This document shows, piece after piece, positions 18,300 to 27,523 of a DNA stretch of 64,000 nt. Position numbers and translations under genes: made by a program. The DNA is taken from NCBI RefSeq assembly GCF_023074175.1, contig NZ_JADPKS010000008.1:358338-422337 (forward strand), written 5' to 3'. This DNA comes from Bradyrhizobium sp. 139 (lineage in GTDB: Bacteria > Pseudomonadota > Alphaproteobacteria > Rhizobiales > Xanthobacteraceae). Under the pieces are notes generated by a model, which saw nothing but the letters and a program-made list of their open reading frames with translations, was not told the DNA's origin and ran no database searches. The first letter of the stretch is position 1; each line of letters starts with the position of its first letter.

Positions 18300-18593
18300 G
18301 CGCCTCAACATGGGTTCGAAAGAGCTGCGGTTCATGCCATCTAGGGCGTGCGGCCATGATGCCGCAAGCGACGCCCGCGTGAGGCCCGTAATGAACCGGG
18401 GTCAATTAGGCCTGTTGTTCAAAATCGCAAGCGTGGCCATTGGTTTATAGGCCTTGCTCGGCTAGAAGGAAAAGCAAGTCCCCTCGGACGCGAAACGGGC
18501 GCCTTGGGTTTGCCGCAACATTCCCGCAAGACGTCTCGACGCCGCCCCGGCCGGGTGCTTGAACGCTGTCGAACCGAGCCTCAAGGGTTCTAG

Positions 18594-20870
18594 GTGGTCC
18601 AGAACACACCATCCAACTGGAAGAACCGGGTCCGGAATTTCTTTCTGGACCTCGACGCGCGCATCGATTCCTCGCTGTTCTCTTCGGCCAAGGGCATCCG
18701 CGAGCTGTACGAGCGCTACTCGACCTTCATGGACCGGTTCTATGTCGGGCGGTGGAAGCGCTGGGTGTTCATCGAGCCGCTGTCGGAGGCCGCGACCCTC
18801 GGCCTCGGCGGCCTGGTCGTGATGCTCACGCTCGCCATCCCCGCCTTCCGCGAGACCGCGGACGAGGACTGGCTGAAGAAGTCCGATCTGGCGGTGTCCT
18901 TCCTCGACCGCTACGGCAACCCGATCGGCAGCCGCGGTATCAAGCACAACGATTCGATCCCGCTGGAAGATTTTCCGGACGTGCTGATCAAGGCGACGCT
19001 CGCCACCGAAGACCGCCGCTTCTACGAGCATTTCGGCATCGACATCGCCGGCACCGCGCGCGCGCTCGTCACCAACGCCCAGGCCGGCGGCGTCCGCCAG
19101 GGCGGCTCCTCGATCACCCAGCAGCTCGCCAAGAACCTGTTCCTGAGCAACGAACGCACCATCGAGCGCAAGGTCAACGAAGCCTTCCTCGCGGTCTGGC
19201 TGGAATGGCGCCTGACCAAGAACGAGATCCTCAAGCTGTACCTTGACCGCGCCTATATGGGCGGCGGCACGTTCGGCGTCGATGGCGCCGCACATTTCTA
19301 CTTCAACAAGTCGGCGCGCGACGTGACCTTGGCGGAAGCGGCGATGCTCGCCGGCCTGTTCAAGGCGCCGACCAAATACGCTCCCCACATCAACCTGCCC
19401 GCGGCGCGTGCCCGCGCCAATGTCGTGCTCGACAACCTCGTCGATGCCGGCTTCATGACCGAGGGCCAGGTGTTCGGCGCCCGCCGCAACCCGGCCTTCG
19501 CGGTCGATCGCCGCGACGAGGCCTCGCCGAACTATTATCTCGACTACGCCTTCGACGAGATGCGCAAGCTGGTCGACACCTTCCCGAAATCCTACACCGA
19601 GCGCGTGTTCGTGGTCCGCACCGCGATCGACGCCAACGTGCAGAAGGCCGCCGAAGACGCGATCGAGAACCAGCTGCGCCAGTTCGGCCGCGACTATCAC
19701 GCGACGCAGGCCGCAACCGTCGTCTCCGATCTCGACGGCGGCATCCGCGCCATGGTCGGCGGCCGCGACTATGGCGCGAGCCAGTTCAACCGCGCCGTCG
19801 ACGCCTACCGCCAGCCCGGCTCGTCGTTCAAGCCTTATGTCTACACCACCGCGCTCTTGAACGGCTTCACGCCGAACTCGATCGTGGTCGACGGTCCGGT
19901 CTGCATCGGCAATTGGTGTCCGCAGAATTATGGCCATTCCTATTCCGGCTCCGTGACGCTGACGCAGGCGATCACGCGCTCGATCAACGTTGTGCCGGTC
20001 AAGCTGTCGATCGCGATCGGCCAGAAGGAGCAGCCGAAAGCGCCGAACCCGGCCAAGATCGGCCGCGCCAAGATCGTCGAGGTCGCCCGCCGCTTGGGCC
20101 TCAAGGCGCCGCTGCCCGACACGCCGTCGCTGCCGATCGGCTCGGACGAAGTCACCGTGCTCGAGCACGCCGTCGCCTACGCGACCTTCCCGAACCGCGG
20201 CAAGGCGGTGACGCCGCATTCCGTGCTGGAGGTACGCACCGGTGCAGGTGATCCGGTCTGGCGCTGGGACCGCGACGGTCCGAGGCCGCGGCAGGCGATC
20301 CCGGCCTCCGTCGCCTCCGACATGGCCGGCATGATGAGCCACGTCGTCAGCGAAGGCACCGCGCGCCGCGCCGCCCTCGACGGCATTCCGACCGCCGGCA
20401 AGACCGGCACCACCAACGCGTATCGCGACGCCTGGTTCGTCGGCTACACCGGCAATTTCACCTGCGCGGTGTGGTACGGCAATGACGACTATTCGCCGAC
20501 CAACCGCATGACCGGCGGCTCGCTGCCGGCGCAAACCTGGCACGACATCATGCTCGCCGCGCATCAGGGCGTCGAGGTCCGGGAAATCCCCGGCATCGGC
20601 ATGGGCCAGAAGCTGCCGCCGCAGCCGACGGCCGCGCAGGCCAATGCGGCACCGAAAGTGCTGGAGACCAAGCCCGGTCCGCCGCCCGTGCTGACCAAGC
20701 GCGGCGCCGACGTCCTGGTGCGCGTCGAGAAGCTGCTCGATGACGCCGCCAGGATCGCGGCCAAGTCGGCCATCAACGACAGCAAGCCGGGCTCGTCGAC
20801 GAGCGCGCTCGCCTTTCCGCAGAACTATGCGGAAGAGAACGCGAACGCCTCCGCCCCGCGCAAGAACTGA
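18594..20870 (+). CDS. Penicillin-binding protein 1A family, bifunctional
   Basis: The 758-aa protein starts with GTG. One membrane helix lies near residues 70-85. The glycosyltransferase 51 domain has ATEDRRFYEHFG (catalytic Glu139) and QGGSSITQQLAKNLFL. The transpeptidase domain has SSFK (nucleophile Ser410), SIN and KTGTT. The C-terminal ~90 residues are a Pro/Ala/Lys-rich tail. It polymerises and cross-links peptidoglycan on the periplasmic side. Two DUF1214/DUF1254 genes follow in the same direction within 10 bp, so they probably form one operon. Confidence 0.93.
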   Translation: MVQNTPSNWKNRVRNFFLDLDARIDSSLFSSAKGIRELYERYSTFMDRFYVGRWKRWVFIEPLSEAATLGLGGLVVMLTLAIPAFRETADEDWLKKSDLAVSFLDRYGNPIGSRGIKHNDSIPLEDFPDVLIKATLATEDRRFYEHFGIDIAGTARALVTNAQAGGVRQGGSSITQQLAKNLFLSNERTIERKVNEAFLAVWLEWRLTKNEILKLYLDRAYMGGGTFGVDGAAHFYFNKSARDVTLAEAAMLAGLFKAPTKYAPHINLPAARARANVVLDNLVDAGFMTEGQVFGARRNPAFAVDRRDEASPNYYLDYAFDEMRKLVDTFPKSYTERVFVVRTAIDANVQKAAEDAIENQLRQFGRDYHATQAATVVSDLDGGIRAMVGGRDYGASQFNRAVDAYRQPGSSFKPYVYTTALLNGFTPNSIVVDGPVCIGNWCPQNYGHSYSGSVTLTQAITRSINVVPVKLSIAIGQKEQPKAPNPAKIGRAKIVEVARRLGLKAPLPDTPSLPIGSDEVTVLEHAVAYATFPNRGKAVTPHSVLEVRTGAGDPVWRWDRDGPRPRQAIPASVASDMAGMMSHVVSEGTARRAALDGIPTAGKTGTTNAYRDAWFVGYTGNFTCAVWYGNDDYSPTNRMTGGSLPAQTWHDIMLAAHQGVEVREIPGIGMGQKLPPQPTAAQANAAPKVLETKPGPPPVLTKRGADVLVRVEKLLDDAARIAAKSAINDSKPGSSTSALAFPQNYAEENANASAPRKN

Positions 20871-20879
20871 TCGAAACCC

Positions 20880-21458
20880 GTGCGGCTGATCCTGATCACA
20901 TTGACGACCCTTCTGCTCGCGGGCGTGGTCGGCGTCGGCGCGACCTGGATGACGACGACGCGCGGCACCGAGATCGGCGCGCTGACCATCGGCCCCTGGA
21001 CCGCCCGCCCCCGCACCGGCACCGCCGACGTCGATCCCTATTCGCGCGCCACCATCGTGCGCAACGGCGAGCTGCCGATCGGCACCGGTGACGGGGTCGC
21101 CTTCACCGCCACCGCCGACGACAGGAAGAAGGCGCTCGACGGCCGCTGCGACGTCGTCGTGTCCGGCGTGACGCCGCCGGCGCGGTTCTGGACGCTGACG
21201 CTCTACGACCGCAAGGGTCACCTCGTCGCCAATTCGCTGCAGCGCTACGGCTTCACCAGCCAGGAGATCGTGCGGCAGTCTGACGGCTCGTTCGAGATCC
21301 GCATCGCCTCGCGCTCGCGCGCCGGCAACTGGCTGCCGACCGGCGGCATCGAGCGCTACGCGCTGATGCTGCGCCTCTACGACACGCCGGTTGGCGTTGC
21401 GACGCGCACTCAGCGCGATGCGCCGATGCCCACGATCAAGACGGTGGGCTGCTCATGA
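20880..21458 (+). CDS. DUF1214 domain protein with N-terminal membrane anchor
   Basis: The 192-aa protein has a GTG start 9 bp after the PBP stop. An N-terminal hydrophobic segment (LILITLTTLLLAGVVGVGA) acts as a signal or anchor. The rest matches the DUF1214 fold: FWTLTLYDRKGHLVANSLQ, then GNWLPTGGIERYALMLRLYD. DUF1214 is usually found fused C-terminally to DUF1254; here it is a separate gene placed before its DUF1254 partner, with a 4-bp overlap. Function unknown; envelope location likely. Confidence 0.87.
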   Translation: MRLILITLTTLLLAGVVGVGATWMTTTRGTEIGALTIGPWTARPRTGTADVDPYSRATIVRNGELPIGTGDGVAFTATADDRKKALDGRCDVVVSGVTPPARFWTLTLYDRKGHLVANSLQRYGFTSQEIVRQSDGSFEIRIASRSRAGNWLPTGGIERYALMLRLYDTPVGVATRTQRDAPMPTIKTVGCS

Positions 21459-22039
21459 TCCGGCTGCTGCTCACCATCGTCGCGGGTGTGGTGCTGGGCC
21501 TCATCGTTCATCTCGTCAGCGTGCTGGCGCTGCCGCGGATCGCGACGCAGGACGCCTATTCGCGGCTGACGCCGATGACCAAGCTCAACGGCGTCACGCA
21601 GCTTCCCCTTGCCGATCCCAACAATTCGCCGATGCCGTTCATGGACCCGGCCTTTGCGCTGGCGATCTGCCGCTACGATCTGTCGGGCGGGCCGATCAAG
21701 CTGACGGTGCCGGTGAGCCAGGCCTACACCTCGGTGTCGTTCTACACCCGCAACGAGGTCGCCTATTACGCCATCAACGACCGCTCCGCGGGCAAGAAGG
21801 TGATCGAGCTCGACCTCATGACCGAGCCGCAGCACAACGAACTGCCCGAGGACGAGGAGATCACCGCGGCCGACCGCCTGATCATCGATTCCCCTGCTAC
21901 CACCGGCCTGATCGTGATGAAGGCGCTCGCCGCCGAGCCCGGCCTGATGCCGCAGGCGCAGGCGACGCTCGCGGCCGCCACCTGCGCGCCGCAGACCGAG
22001 CCGCCGGCCAAGGCCGAAGCGCCGCGCGGCCGACGCTGA
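21455..22039 (+). CDS. DUF1254 domain protein with N-terminal membrane anchor
   Basis: The 194-aa protein starts MIRLLLTIVAGVVLGLIVHL, a signal or anchor helix. The soluble part has MDPAFALAICRYDLSGGPIK and AYTSVSFYTRNEVAYYAIND, which match the short DUF1254-type partner found beside DUF1214 in alphaproteobacteria. The ATG overlaps the TGA of the DUF1214 gene. The close coupling suggests the two proteins form a complex in the envelope, but that is inference. Confidence 0.83.
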   Translation: MIRLLLTIVAGVVLGLIVHLVSVLALPRIATQDAYSRLTPMTKLNGVTQLPLADPNNSPMPFMDPAFALAICRYDLSGGPIKLTVPVSQAYTSVSFYTRNEVAYYAINDRSAGKKVIELDLMTEPQHNELPEDEEITAADRLIIDSPATTGLIVMKALAAEPGLMPQAQATLAAATCAPQTEPPAKAEAPRGRR

Positions 22040-22232
22040 GCGCGGGGGTTTCGGCGCGCTCAGAATAAAACGTGAAAAACAACCCCATGCACAGTAGCGG
22101 GGCAATTGAATTGATTGGCTTAATCCAAAGCACCCGATCAGCAGCCGCGCGAACGGCAACATGACCGTTCCGGTCGCCTTTGACACGTCGGGCAAAACAC
22201 CTGCATAATGGCACCATCGAGAAAATCGTGAC

Positions 22233-22264
22233 ACCCGCGCGGAGCAATCCGCCGCGGGTTTTTT
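22233..22264 (+). terminator. Intrinsic terminator
   Basis: ACCCGCG-CGGA, loop GCAA, then TCCGCCGCGGGT form a stem with one bulge, followed by six T residues. It lies about 190 bp after the DUF1254 gene and is oriented to end plus-strand transcription, either of the PBP operon or of an unidentified short transcript. Confidence 0.75.
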
Positions 22265-22680
22265 CATGTCGGAGCAGAGGTTGCCATGATCAAAGCATCG
22301 CTATCGTCGCCCACAGCGAGCGGGACCAACTCACCAGCGGAACCACTATTGGATCTGGGTTGCTGGCCGCGCTGGATGCGTGAAGGGCTTGCGCCGCAGA
22401 CAGAGACCACAGCGCCGGCAAACCCGCGAGCCGAGATTGTGCCGGCACGCCTCGATCGCTCAAGCGTGCGGAAGCTAACCCGCATGGCGTCGTGTTCGTG
22501 AGACATCACACCGCGAGGTGTCGCGGATGTCTCGGACACCGCCCCGCTGATGTCCGCTCTTGATCTGGTCATTGCCGTTGTCTGTTCGGACAATCCGAGC
22601 GCCGCGAACAGGTCAGCGTTATCGATCGCGTTCGGGAGGCTTTGCTAGGTCGGTTGGATTAGCATTCGGGCCGCAGCTTA

Positions 22681-22744
22681 CGCTTTCGGCCCTAGCGGAC
22701 ATCGTCGTGCTCAAGCTGATGTCGGTTTGTGACCCAACTCGGAC
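22681..22744. repeat. Dispersed repeat family B, copy 1
   Basis: Starts GCTTTCGGCCCTAGCGGAC (from 22682) and ends GTCGGTTTGTGACCCAACTC then GGAC. The two end blocks match those of four other copies in this window (26480, 30048, 31083, 34527) with substitutions and a variable middle. Confidence 0.5.
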
Positions 22745-22945
22745 AAACGGAGCCCTCCCTGCAGGCTGCTAGAATCCCTGGGTGGAACGGTACCCTTACG
22801 ATGCCGCAAATCGTCGCGCTCGAATTGAGTTTCAAGGACGACTGCTCGGCTGGATGAAAAACGTGCTATCAATGGAATTCGGGATAAACTCCCTGGTAGC
22901 GGGTCCAAAGCTCGGTTAGGCCACCACGCGACTGCAGGTACGGCC

Positions 22946-25900
22946 ATGCACCAGATTGGCGACTGGCTCAAAAAGCTCGGCATGTCCGAGTATACGGAGC
23001 GTTTCGCAGAGAACCGTATTGATCTCAGTGTTCTCCCCGACCTCACAGACCAGGACTTGGAGAAGCTCGGGCTCTTACTTGGCGATCGCCGTAAGATGCT
23101 CCGCGCGATCCGGGAGGTTGCCCGTTATACCCCGGTCACACCTAACCCCGCGGTAACCGAAGCAAGACCACGAGTCGCTGCGGAACGCCGTCAGCTCACC
23201 GTGATGTTCTGCGACCTCGTCGGCTCGACTGTCCTGTCGGCCAGGCTCGATCCCGAGGACCTGCGCGCTATCATCGGTGCCTATCACCACTGCTGTGCAG
23301 CGCTAGTCGAACGCAATGGCGGATTCGTTGCCAAGTACATGGGCGACGGGGTGCTCGCCTATTTCGGCTATCCCCAGGCCCACGAGCATGATGCCGAGCG
23401 CGCTGTGCGGGCCGGGCTTGCCCTGGTTGAGGCAGTGCCGATGCTCGCTACGGCGGCCGGCTCGCCCTTGCATGTGCGTGTCGGGATCGCAACTGGGCTC
23501 GTGGTCGTCGGCGATCTCATTGGCGCGGGTGCAGCCCAGGAGCAGGCGGTTGTGGGTGAGACACCGAATCTTGCCGCCCGTTTGCAGGCCATTGCCGAGC
23601 CTGATACCGTGGTTATTGCGGAGAATACGCGAAAGCTTCTCGGCAATCTCTTCGAACTCCAGGATCTAGGGGCCAGGGATCTCAAGGGCATCGCCGGGCC
23701 TGCACGTGCTTGGGCAGCACTGCGGACGAGTTCGGTGCAGAGCCGCTTTGACGCCTTGCACACGAACGGCCTGCCCCCTCTCGTCGGGCGGGAAGAAGAG
23801 GTCGAATTACTTCTTCGCCGCTGGTCCAAGGCAAAGATGGGTGAAGGACAGGTCGTACTTCTGTCCGGCGAGGCAGGTATCGGGAAATCACGGCTCACGG
23901 CCGCGGTTCTGGAGCGCCTCGCTACCGAACCACACACGCGCTTGCGCTATTTCTGCTCCCCACAACATACGGGCAGCGCGCTTTATTCAATCATTGGCCA
24001 GATGGAGCGTGCCGCCGGACTGGCCCACGACGACAAACCGCAAGCGAAGCTCGACAAGCTCGATTCTGTGCTCGCGCGGACCTCAACCTCCGTCCAGGAT
24101 GCCGCGCTCTTTGCGGAGATGCTGTCGCTTCCGAATGATGGACGATATCCTGCGCTCGATTTGGCCCCGGAACAGCGCAGACAAAGAACGCTCGAAGCGC
24201 TGATGTCGCAACTCGCGGGATTGGCACGCCAGAATCCTGTGCTGATGATCTTCGAGGATGCGCATTGGGTCGATCCGACGAGCCTGGAAGCGCTCGGCCG
24301 GGTGATCGATCGGATCGCAACCCTTCACGTGCTGCTCGTCGTAACTTTCCGCCCCGAGTTCAACGCGCCATGGGTGCGACAGTCGCATGTGACGAGCCTG
24401 ACGCTCAACCGACTTGGGGAGCGTGAGGCGGCCGCAATCATAGCGCGGCTTGTCGAGAACAAGGGGCTGCCGGCGGATGTGATGGCGGAGATCGTGGAGC
24501 GCACGGACGGGATTCCCCTGTTCGTGGAGGAGATGACGAAGGCGGTGCTGGAGGCCGAGAGCGAGGCAGCCGCCCGGCTGACCGCCGCCACGGTTCCGTC
24601 TCTCGCCCAGTTGGTTCCCGCTAGCTTGCACGCGTCGCTGATGGCGCGGCTCGACCGGCTCGGCCCGGCGGCCACGGAGGTAGCGCAGATTGGAGGCGCG
24701 ATTGGGCGGGGGTTTTCGCATAGCCTGCTGGCTTCGGTGGCGCGCCAAACCGGGGCGCAGCTAGGATCGGAGCTGGACCGTCTCATTCAGGCTGGTTTGC
24801 TGTTTCGGCAGGGCGAGCCGCCGCATGCCAACTATCTATTCAAGCACGCACTGGTGCAGGACGTGGCCTATGGCACGCTGCTCCGCACAAAGCGAAACGA
24901 GCTGCATGCGAGCATAGCAAGTGTCCTTGAGCAGGAGTTTTCGGATGTGTGCGAGACTCAACCTGAAGTTCTTGCTCGACATTACGCTCAGGCCGGATTG
25001 CCTGAGCAGGCTATCAATTATTGGCAGCGGGCTGGAGACCGCGCAGCAAAGCGGTCGGCCAATAAGGAGGCGGTCGCACATTTTCGGAACGCAATAAAGC
25101 TGCTTGAAACGCTGCCCGACAGGGCCGCGCATGCCGAGCAGGAGTTGCAACTACTGATCGCGTTGGGGCCGGCATTGATGACGACGAGATCGTCGGCGGC
25201 ACCGGAGATCGAGCGCGTGTACGCTCGGGCTCGCGAACTGGCGCGCAATGCACAGCGGGTAGCAGATCTTTTTCCAACCGTGTGGGGGGCGTGGCTAGTT
25301 GCCTTCACGGCTGGTGATTTGGCGAGGGCCGGCCGATTGGTGGATGAGCTGTTCGACATAGCAAACACAAGCGGAGATTCGGCGCTTACGCTGCAAGCTC
25401 ACCACGCAGCATGGCCAGTCTTTTTGGTAACTGGTGCCCTTGCGACGGCACGCTATCATATCGCGGGCGGACTTGCTCTCTACCGACGCGACACGCATGG
25501 CGAGCAAGCGCTGCAATATGGGGGCCATGATCCCGGCGTCTGCGGTTACGTGATCGACGCCCTCATTGCTGCAGCAATGGGTTATCCGGAGCAAGCCGTT
25601 CGGCAAATGCAGAAAGGCCTCGGGCTTGCGCGTGATCTTGACCATGCCCCCACGCTTGCCCAGGCGCTGTGGTCTACAGCAGAACTGCACCAGATCCGCC
25701 GCGAGCCGCAGAAAGTACAAGACTCTGTGAGCGTCGCTCTCCCACTGCTCGCGCGCCATGGGTCTGCCGTCGGAGTCGCGAACGCGACCATGTTGCGCGG
25801 CTGGGCGCGCGTCATGCAGGGGCACATTGAGGAGGGCCTCGCCGTCATGCGGGAAGGGCTGACCGCGTGGCGTGCAACAGGGTCGAACTTTCACGTTTCG

Positions 25901-26284
25901 TACCGTCTCGCCCGAGCGGCGGAGGCGCATCTCGTTGCCGGAGAAATTGAGGATGGATTACGGCTCATACGTGAAGCGACCGACCAGAGCGGAGACTGCT
26001 GGTTTGCGCCCGAGCTACATCGACTCAAGGGCGAACTGCTTCTCAAAGCGGGGCGCCGCGATGAGGTGGAAGGGTATCTGGACCAAGCCCTCAAAGCGGC
26101 ACAACAGCAAGGTGCTCGGCTCCTTGAGCTACGAGCTGCGATGAGCCTCAGCAGAGTCCTGCAAGCTCAGGGCCGACGCAATGATGCCCAAAGTTTGCTT
26201 GCGCCTATTTATGGCTGGTTCACTGAGGGCCTCGATACTGCGGATCTCCAGCAAGCAAAGGCTTTGCTCGACCAGGTGGATTGA
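22946..26284 (+). CDS. SAM-adenylate/guanylate cyclase-ATPase-TPR protein
   Basis: An 1112-aa multidomain protein. Residues 1-60 form a SAM domain (IGDWLKKLGMSEYTERF). Residues 80-260 are a class III cyclase with metal Asp90 (VMFCDLVGST) and Asp134 (KYMGDGVLAYFG), plus the transition-state Asn/Arg pair in ETPNLAARL, so it looks active. An AAA-type ATPase follows with Walker A GEAGIGKSR (308-316) and Walker B-like VLMIFEDAHWVD. TPR repeats fill the C-terminal half. This is a signalling protein that may tie ATP hydrolysis and partner binding to cyclic nucleotide production. The family has many paralogues in Bradyrhizobium. It stands alone. Confidence 0.92.
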   Translation: MHQIGDWLKKLGMSEYTERFAENRIDLSVLPDLTDQDLEKLGLLLGDRRKMLRAIREVARYTPVTPNPAVTEARPRVAAERRQLTVMFCDLVGSTVLSARLDPEDLRAIIGAYHHCCAALVERNGGFVAKYMGDGVLAYFGYPQAHEHDAERAVRAGLALVEAVPMLATAAGSPLHVRVGIATGLVVVGDLIGAGAAQEQAVVGETPNLAARLQAIAEPDTVVIAENTRKLLGNLFELQDLGARDLKGIAGPARAWAALRTSSVQSRFDALHTNGLPPLVGREEEVELLLRRWSKAKMGEGQVVLLSGEAGIGKSRLTAAVLERLATEPHTRLRYFCSPQHTGSALYSIIGQMERAAGLAHDDKPQAKLDKLDSVLARTSTSVQDAALFAEMLSLPNDGRYPALDLAPEQRRQRTLEALMSQLAGLARQNPVLMIFEDAHWVDPTSLEALGRVIDRIATLHVLLVVTFRPEFNAPWVRQSHVTSLTLNRLGEREAAAIIARLVENKGLPADVMAEIVERTDGIPLFVEEMTKAVLEAESEAAARLTAATVPSLAQLVPASLHASLMARLDRLGPAATEVAQIGGAIGRGFSHSLLASVARQTGAQLGSELDRLIQAGLLFRQGEPPHANYLFKHALVQDVAYGTLLRTKRNELHASIASVLEQEFSDVCETQPEVLARHYAQAGLPEQAINYWQRAGDRAAKRSANKEAVAHFRNAIKLLETLPDRAAHAEQELQLLIALGPALMTTRSSAAPEIERVYARARELARNAQRVADLFPTVWGAWLVAFTAGDLARAGRLVDELFDIANTSGDSALTLQAHHAAWPVFLVTGALATARYHIAGGLALYRRDTHGEQALQYGGHDPGVCGYVIDALIAAAMGYPEQAVRQMQKGLGLARDLDHAPTLAQALWSTAELHQIRREPQKVQDSVSVALPLLARHGSAVGVANATMLRGWARVMQGHIEEGLAVMREGLTAWRATGSNFHVSYRLARAAEAHLVAGEIEDGLRLIREATDQSGDCWFAPELHRLKGELLLKAGRRDEVEGYLDQALKAAQQQGARLLELRAAMSLSRVLQAQGRRNDAQSLLAPIYGWFTEGLDTADLQQAKALLDQVD

Positions 26285-26432
26285 GAGGGTCGTTTTCCCG
26301 CGCGGTCAGCTGATGAGTTAGGGCCGGCAATTCCGGAAGTGCCCGCTTTGGGGGCAAATGTGTTGGCTGACGGCCTCGTCATTTAAGCCTGCAAATGTTT
26401 GGACAAGGACTTCCTGGATTGAGGAGGTGGCA

Positions 26433-26579
26433 ATGCGCAAGCTGATGTTGGTCCTCGTGCTGTTTCAGGGTGCAATGTCGCTTATTGGCCCATCGCGTCG
26501 GTTGGCGAAGTGCAGAGGCAGGTCTGGAGTCAGGGGCAGAGCAGAAGTCATCGCCTCCGGTGCGGACCGCCGCCTTTGA
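26433..26579 (+). CDS. Doubtful 48-aa frame with a signal-like start
   Basis: A GAGGAGG at 26421-26427 precedes ATG at 26433. The product begins MRKLMLVLVLFQGAMSLIGP, which looks like a signal peptide, but the remainder runs into dispersed repeat copy 2 and becomes Arg/Gly-rich. It may be the surviving start of an exported protein gene interrupted by the repeat. Confidence 0.3.
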   Translation: MRKLMLVLVLFQGAMSLIGPSRRLAKCRGRSGVRGRAEVIASGADRRL

Positions 26580-26592
26580 CCCAAAACAGTCC
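26480..26592. repeat. Dispersed repeat family B, copy 2
   Basis: Left block GCTTATTGGCCCATCGCG and right block GGACCGCCGCCTTTGACCC then AAAACAGTCC. Shares both end blocks with the other family B copies. It underlies the second half of the doubtful 48-aa frame. Confidence 0.55.
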
Positions 26593-26802
26593 TCACATCG
26601 GGATCACATTTGCTCCTAGCAAAACAAGTCAAAGCTGCTGCCCGAATCGCCTTCTCAGGGCGCTGGGAAAACTACTATCCAGCGATCGGCCACAGGACTA
26701 TGGTCACTTCAGTTGCCCTCCGTCACCAACGCCAAGTGACTCTAACCTTTGATATTTGGTAGCGCGTCTAATACGCGGATCAATATACGTGGGGAGGTTA
26801 CG

Positions 26803-27504
26803 ATGACACTATTCTCCCGTCGCCGTTTGCTCGACATTGCTGGCTCAATAACTGCTGCGTCTGCTCTAAGCGCGCTGCGCCCTGTCCGAGTTGCGCAAGC
26901 GACGGAGGAGAAGAGCACTTGGAATGTCAAAGGCCTTTTCATGGAAGCCTGCAATTGCGAAGCAATGTGTCCCTGCGTCGTCGGTAATGCCCCGACGCCC
27001 GGCACGTGTGGGGTCCTTCTTGGCTACCATATCGAATCCGGTCGGAAAGACGATGTCGCGCTCGATGGACTGAATGTGGTGAGAATGAACTTCTTGCCGG
27101 GCCATATTGCCAAAGGCAATTGGCGGGGGGCATTCTACATCGACGAGCGCGCAAGCCCGGAGCAGCGCGAGGCACTGAGCGCGATCTTCTCCTTCAAGCC
27201 TGGCGGTGCGTTTGCGGCGCAGGCCCGGTTGGTCGCCGAAATGCTCGGCATCAAGTTCGTACCAATCACGTTCGAGGGCCAAGGACGGCAGTGGAAGATG
27301 ACCATCGCTGGAATCGGAGATGCTGACATCACTGCGATCGAGGGGTTCGGCGGCAAGGAGATCCGTGTCGAGAACTTGCTAGGAAGAGCTTTTCCACACG
27401 TGGTCGCGAAATCGACGCATACCGCGTACAAAGACTTTGATCTCCAGTGGGAGATCAGCGGCAAGAATGGATTCTATGCGCCTTTCGCCTTTAGCTCGGC
27501 CTGA
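26803..27504 (+). CDS. DUF1326 domain protein, probable Tat substrate
   Basis: The 233-aa protein starts MTLFSRRRLLDIAG and a hydrophobic stretch follows, which is a likely twin-arginine signal. The mature part has the DUF1326 hallmark MEACNCEAMCPCVVGN, four cysteines in a short loop likely to bind metal, then GVLLGYHIESG and GNWRGAFYIDE. The start was set by GGGGAGG 5-11 bases before the ATG. DUF1326 genes are typically followed by a DUF2182 membrane protein, as here (20 bp gap). A metal-binding role is plausible from the Cys loop; the exact function is not established. Confidence 0.88.
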   Translation: MTLFSRRRLLDIAGSITAASALSALRPVRVAQATEEKSTWNVKGLFMEACNCEAMCPCVVGNAPTPGTCGVLLGYHIESGRKDDVALDGLNVVRMNFLPGHIAKGNWRGAFYIDERASPEQREALSAIFSFKPGGAFAAQARLVAEMLGIKFVPITFEGQGRQWKMTIAGIGDADITAIEGFGGKEIRVENLLGRAFPHVVAKSTHTAYKDFDLQWEISGKNGFYAPFAFSSA

Positions 27505-27523
27505 GATTCCTCGCCCACGTTCA

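Larger units (their letters stand above)
22040..22945. other. 906-bp gene-poor region: terminator and repeat remnants
   Basis: No convincing gene. Short open frames exist on both strands (for example 22286-22501 plus and 22264-22593 minus), but their compositions look random and they overlap each other. The region holds a terminator hairpin at 22233-22264 and a degenerate dispersed repeat at 22681-22744. It marks the left edge of the AT-richer accessory stretch. Confidence 0.6.
26285..26802. other. 518-bp region with a doubtful short gene and a repeat copy
   Basis: Apart from the doubtful 48-aa frame and the repeat copy listed separately, the stretch holds only AT-richer sequence and the GGGGAGG ribosome-binding site of the next gene at 26791-26797. 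Confidence 0.55.

Noticed and set aside
18462..21221. 919-codon open frame on the minus strand, opposite the PBP1A gene
   Set aside because: Composition is Arg/Gly/Val/Asp-biased without motifs, and it mirrors the PBP1A and DUF1214 genes, which have clear catalytic motifs.
22264..22593. 109-codon minus-strand frame before the cyclase gene
   Set aside because: It runs through the terminator hairpin, has no ribosome-binding site, and no recognisable composition or family.
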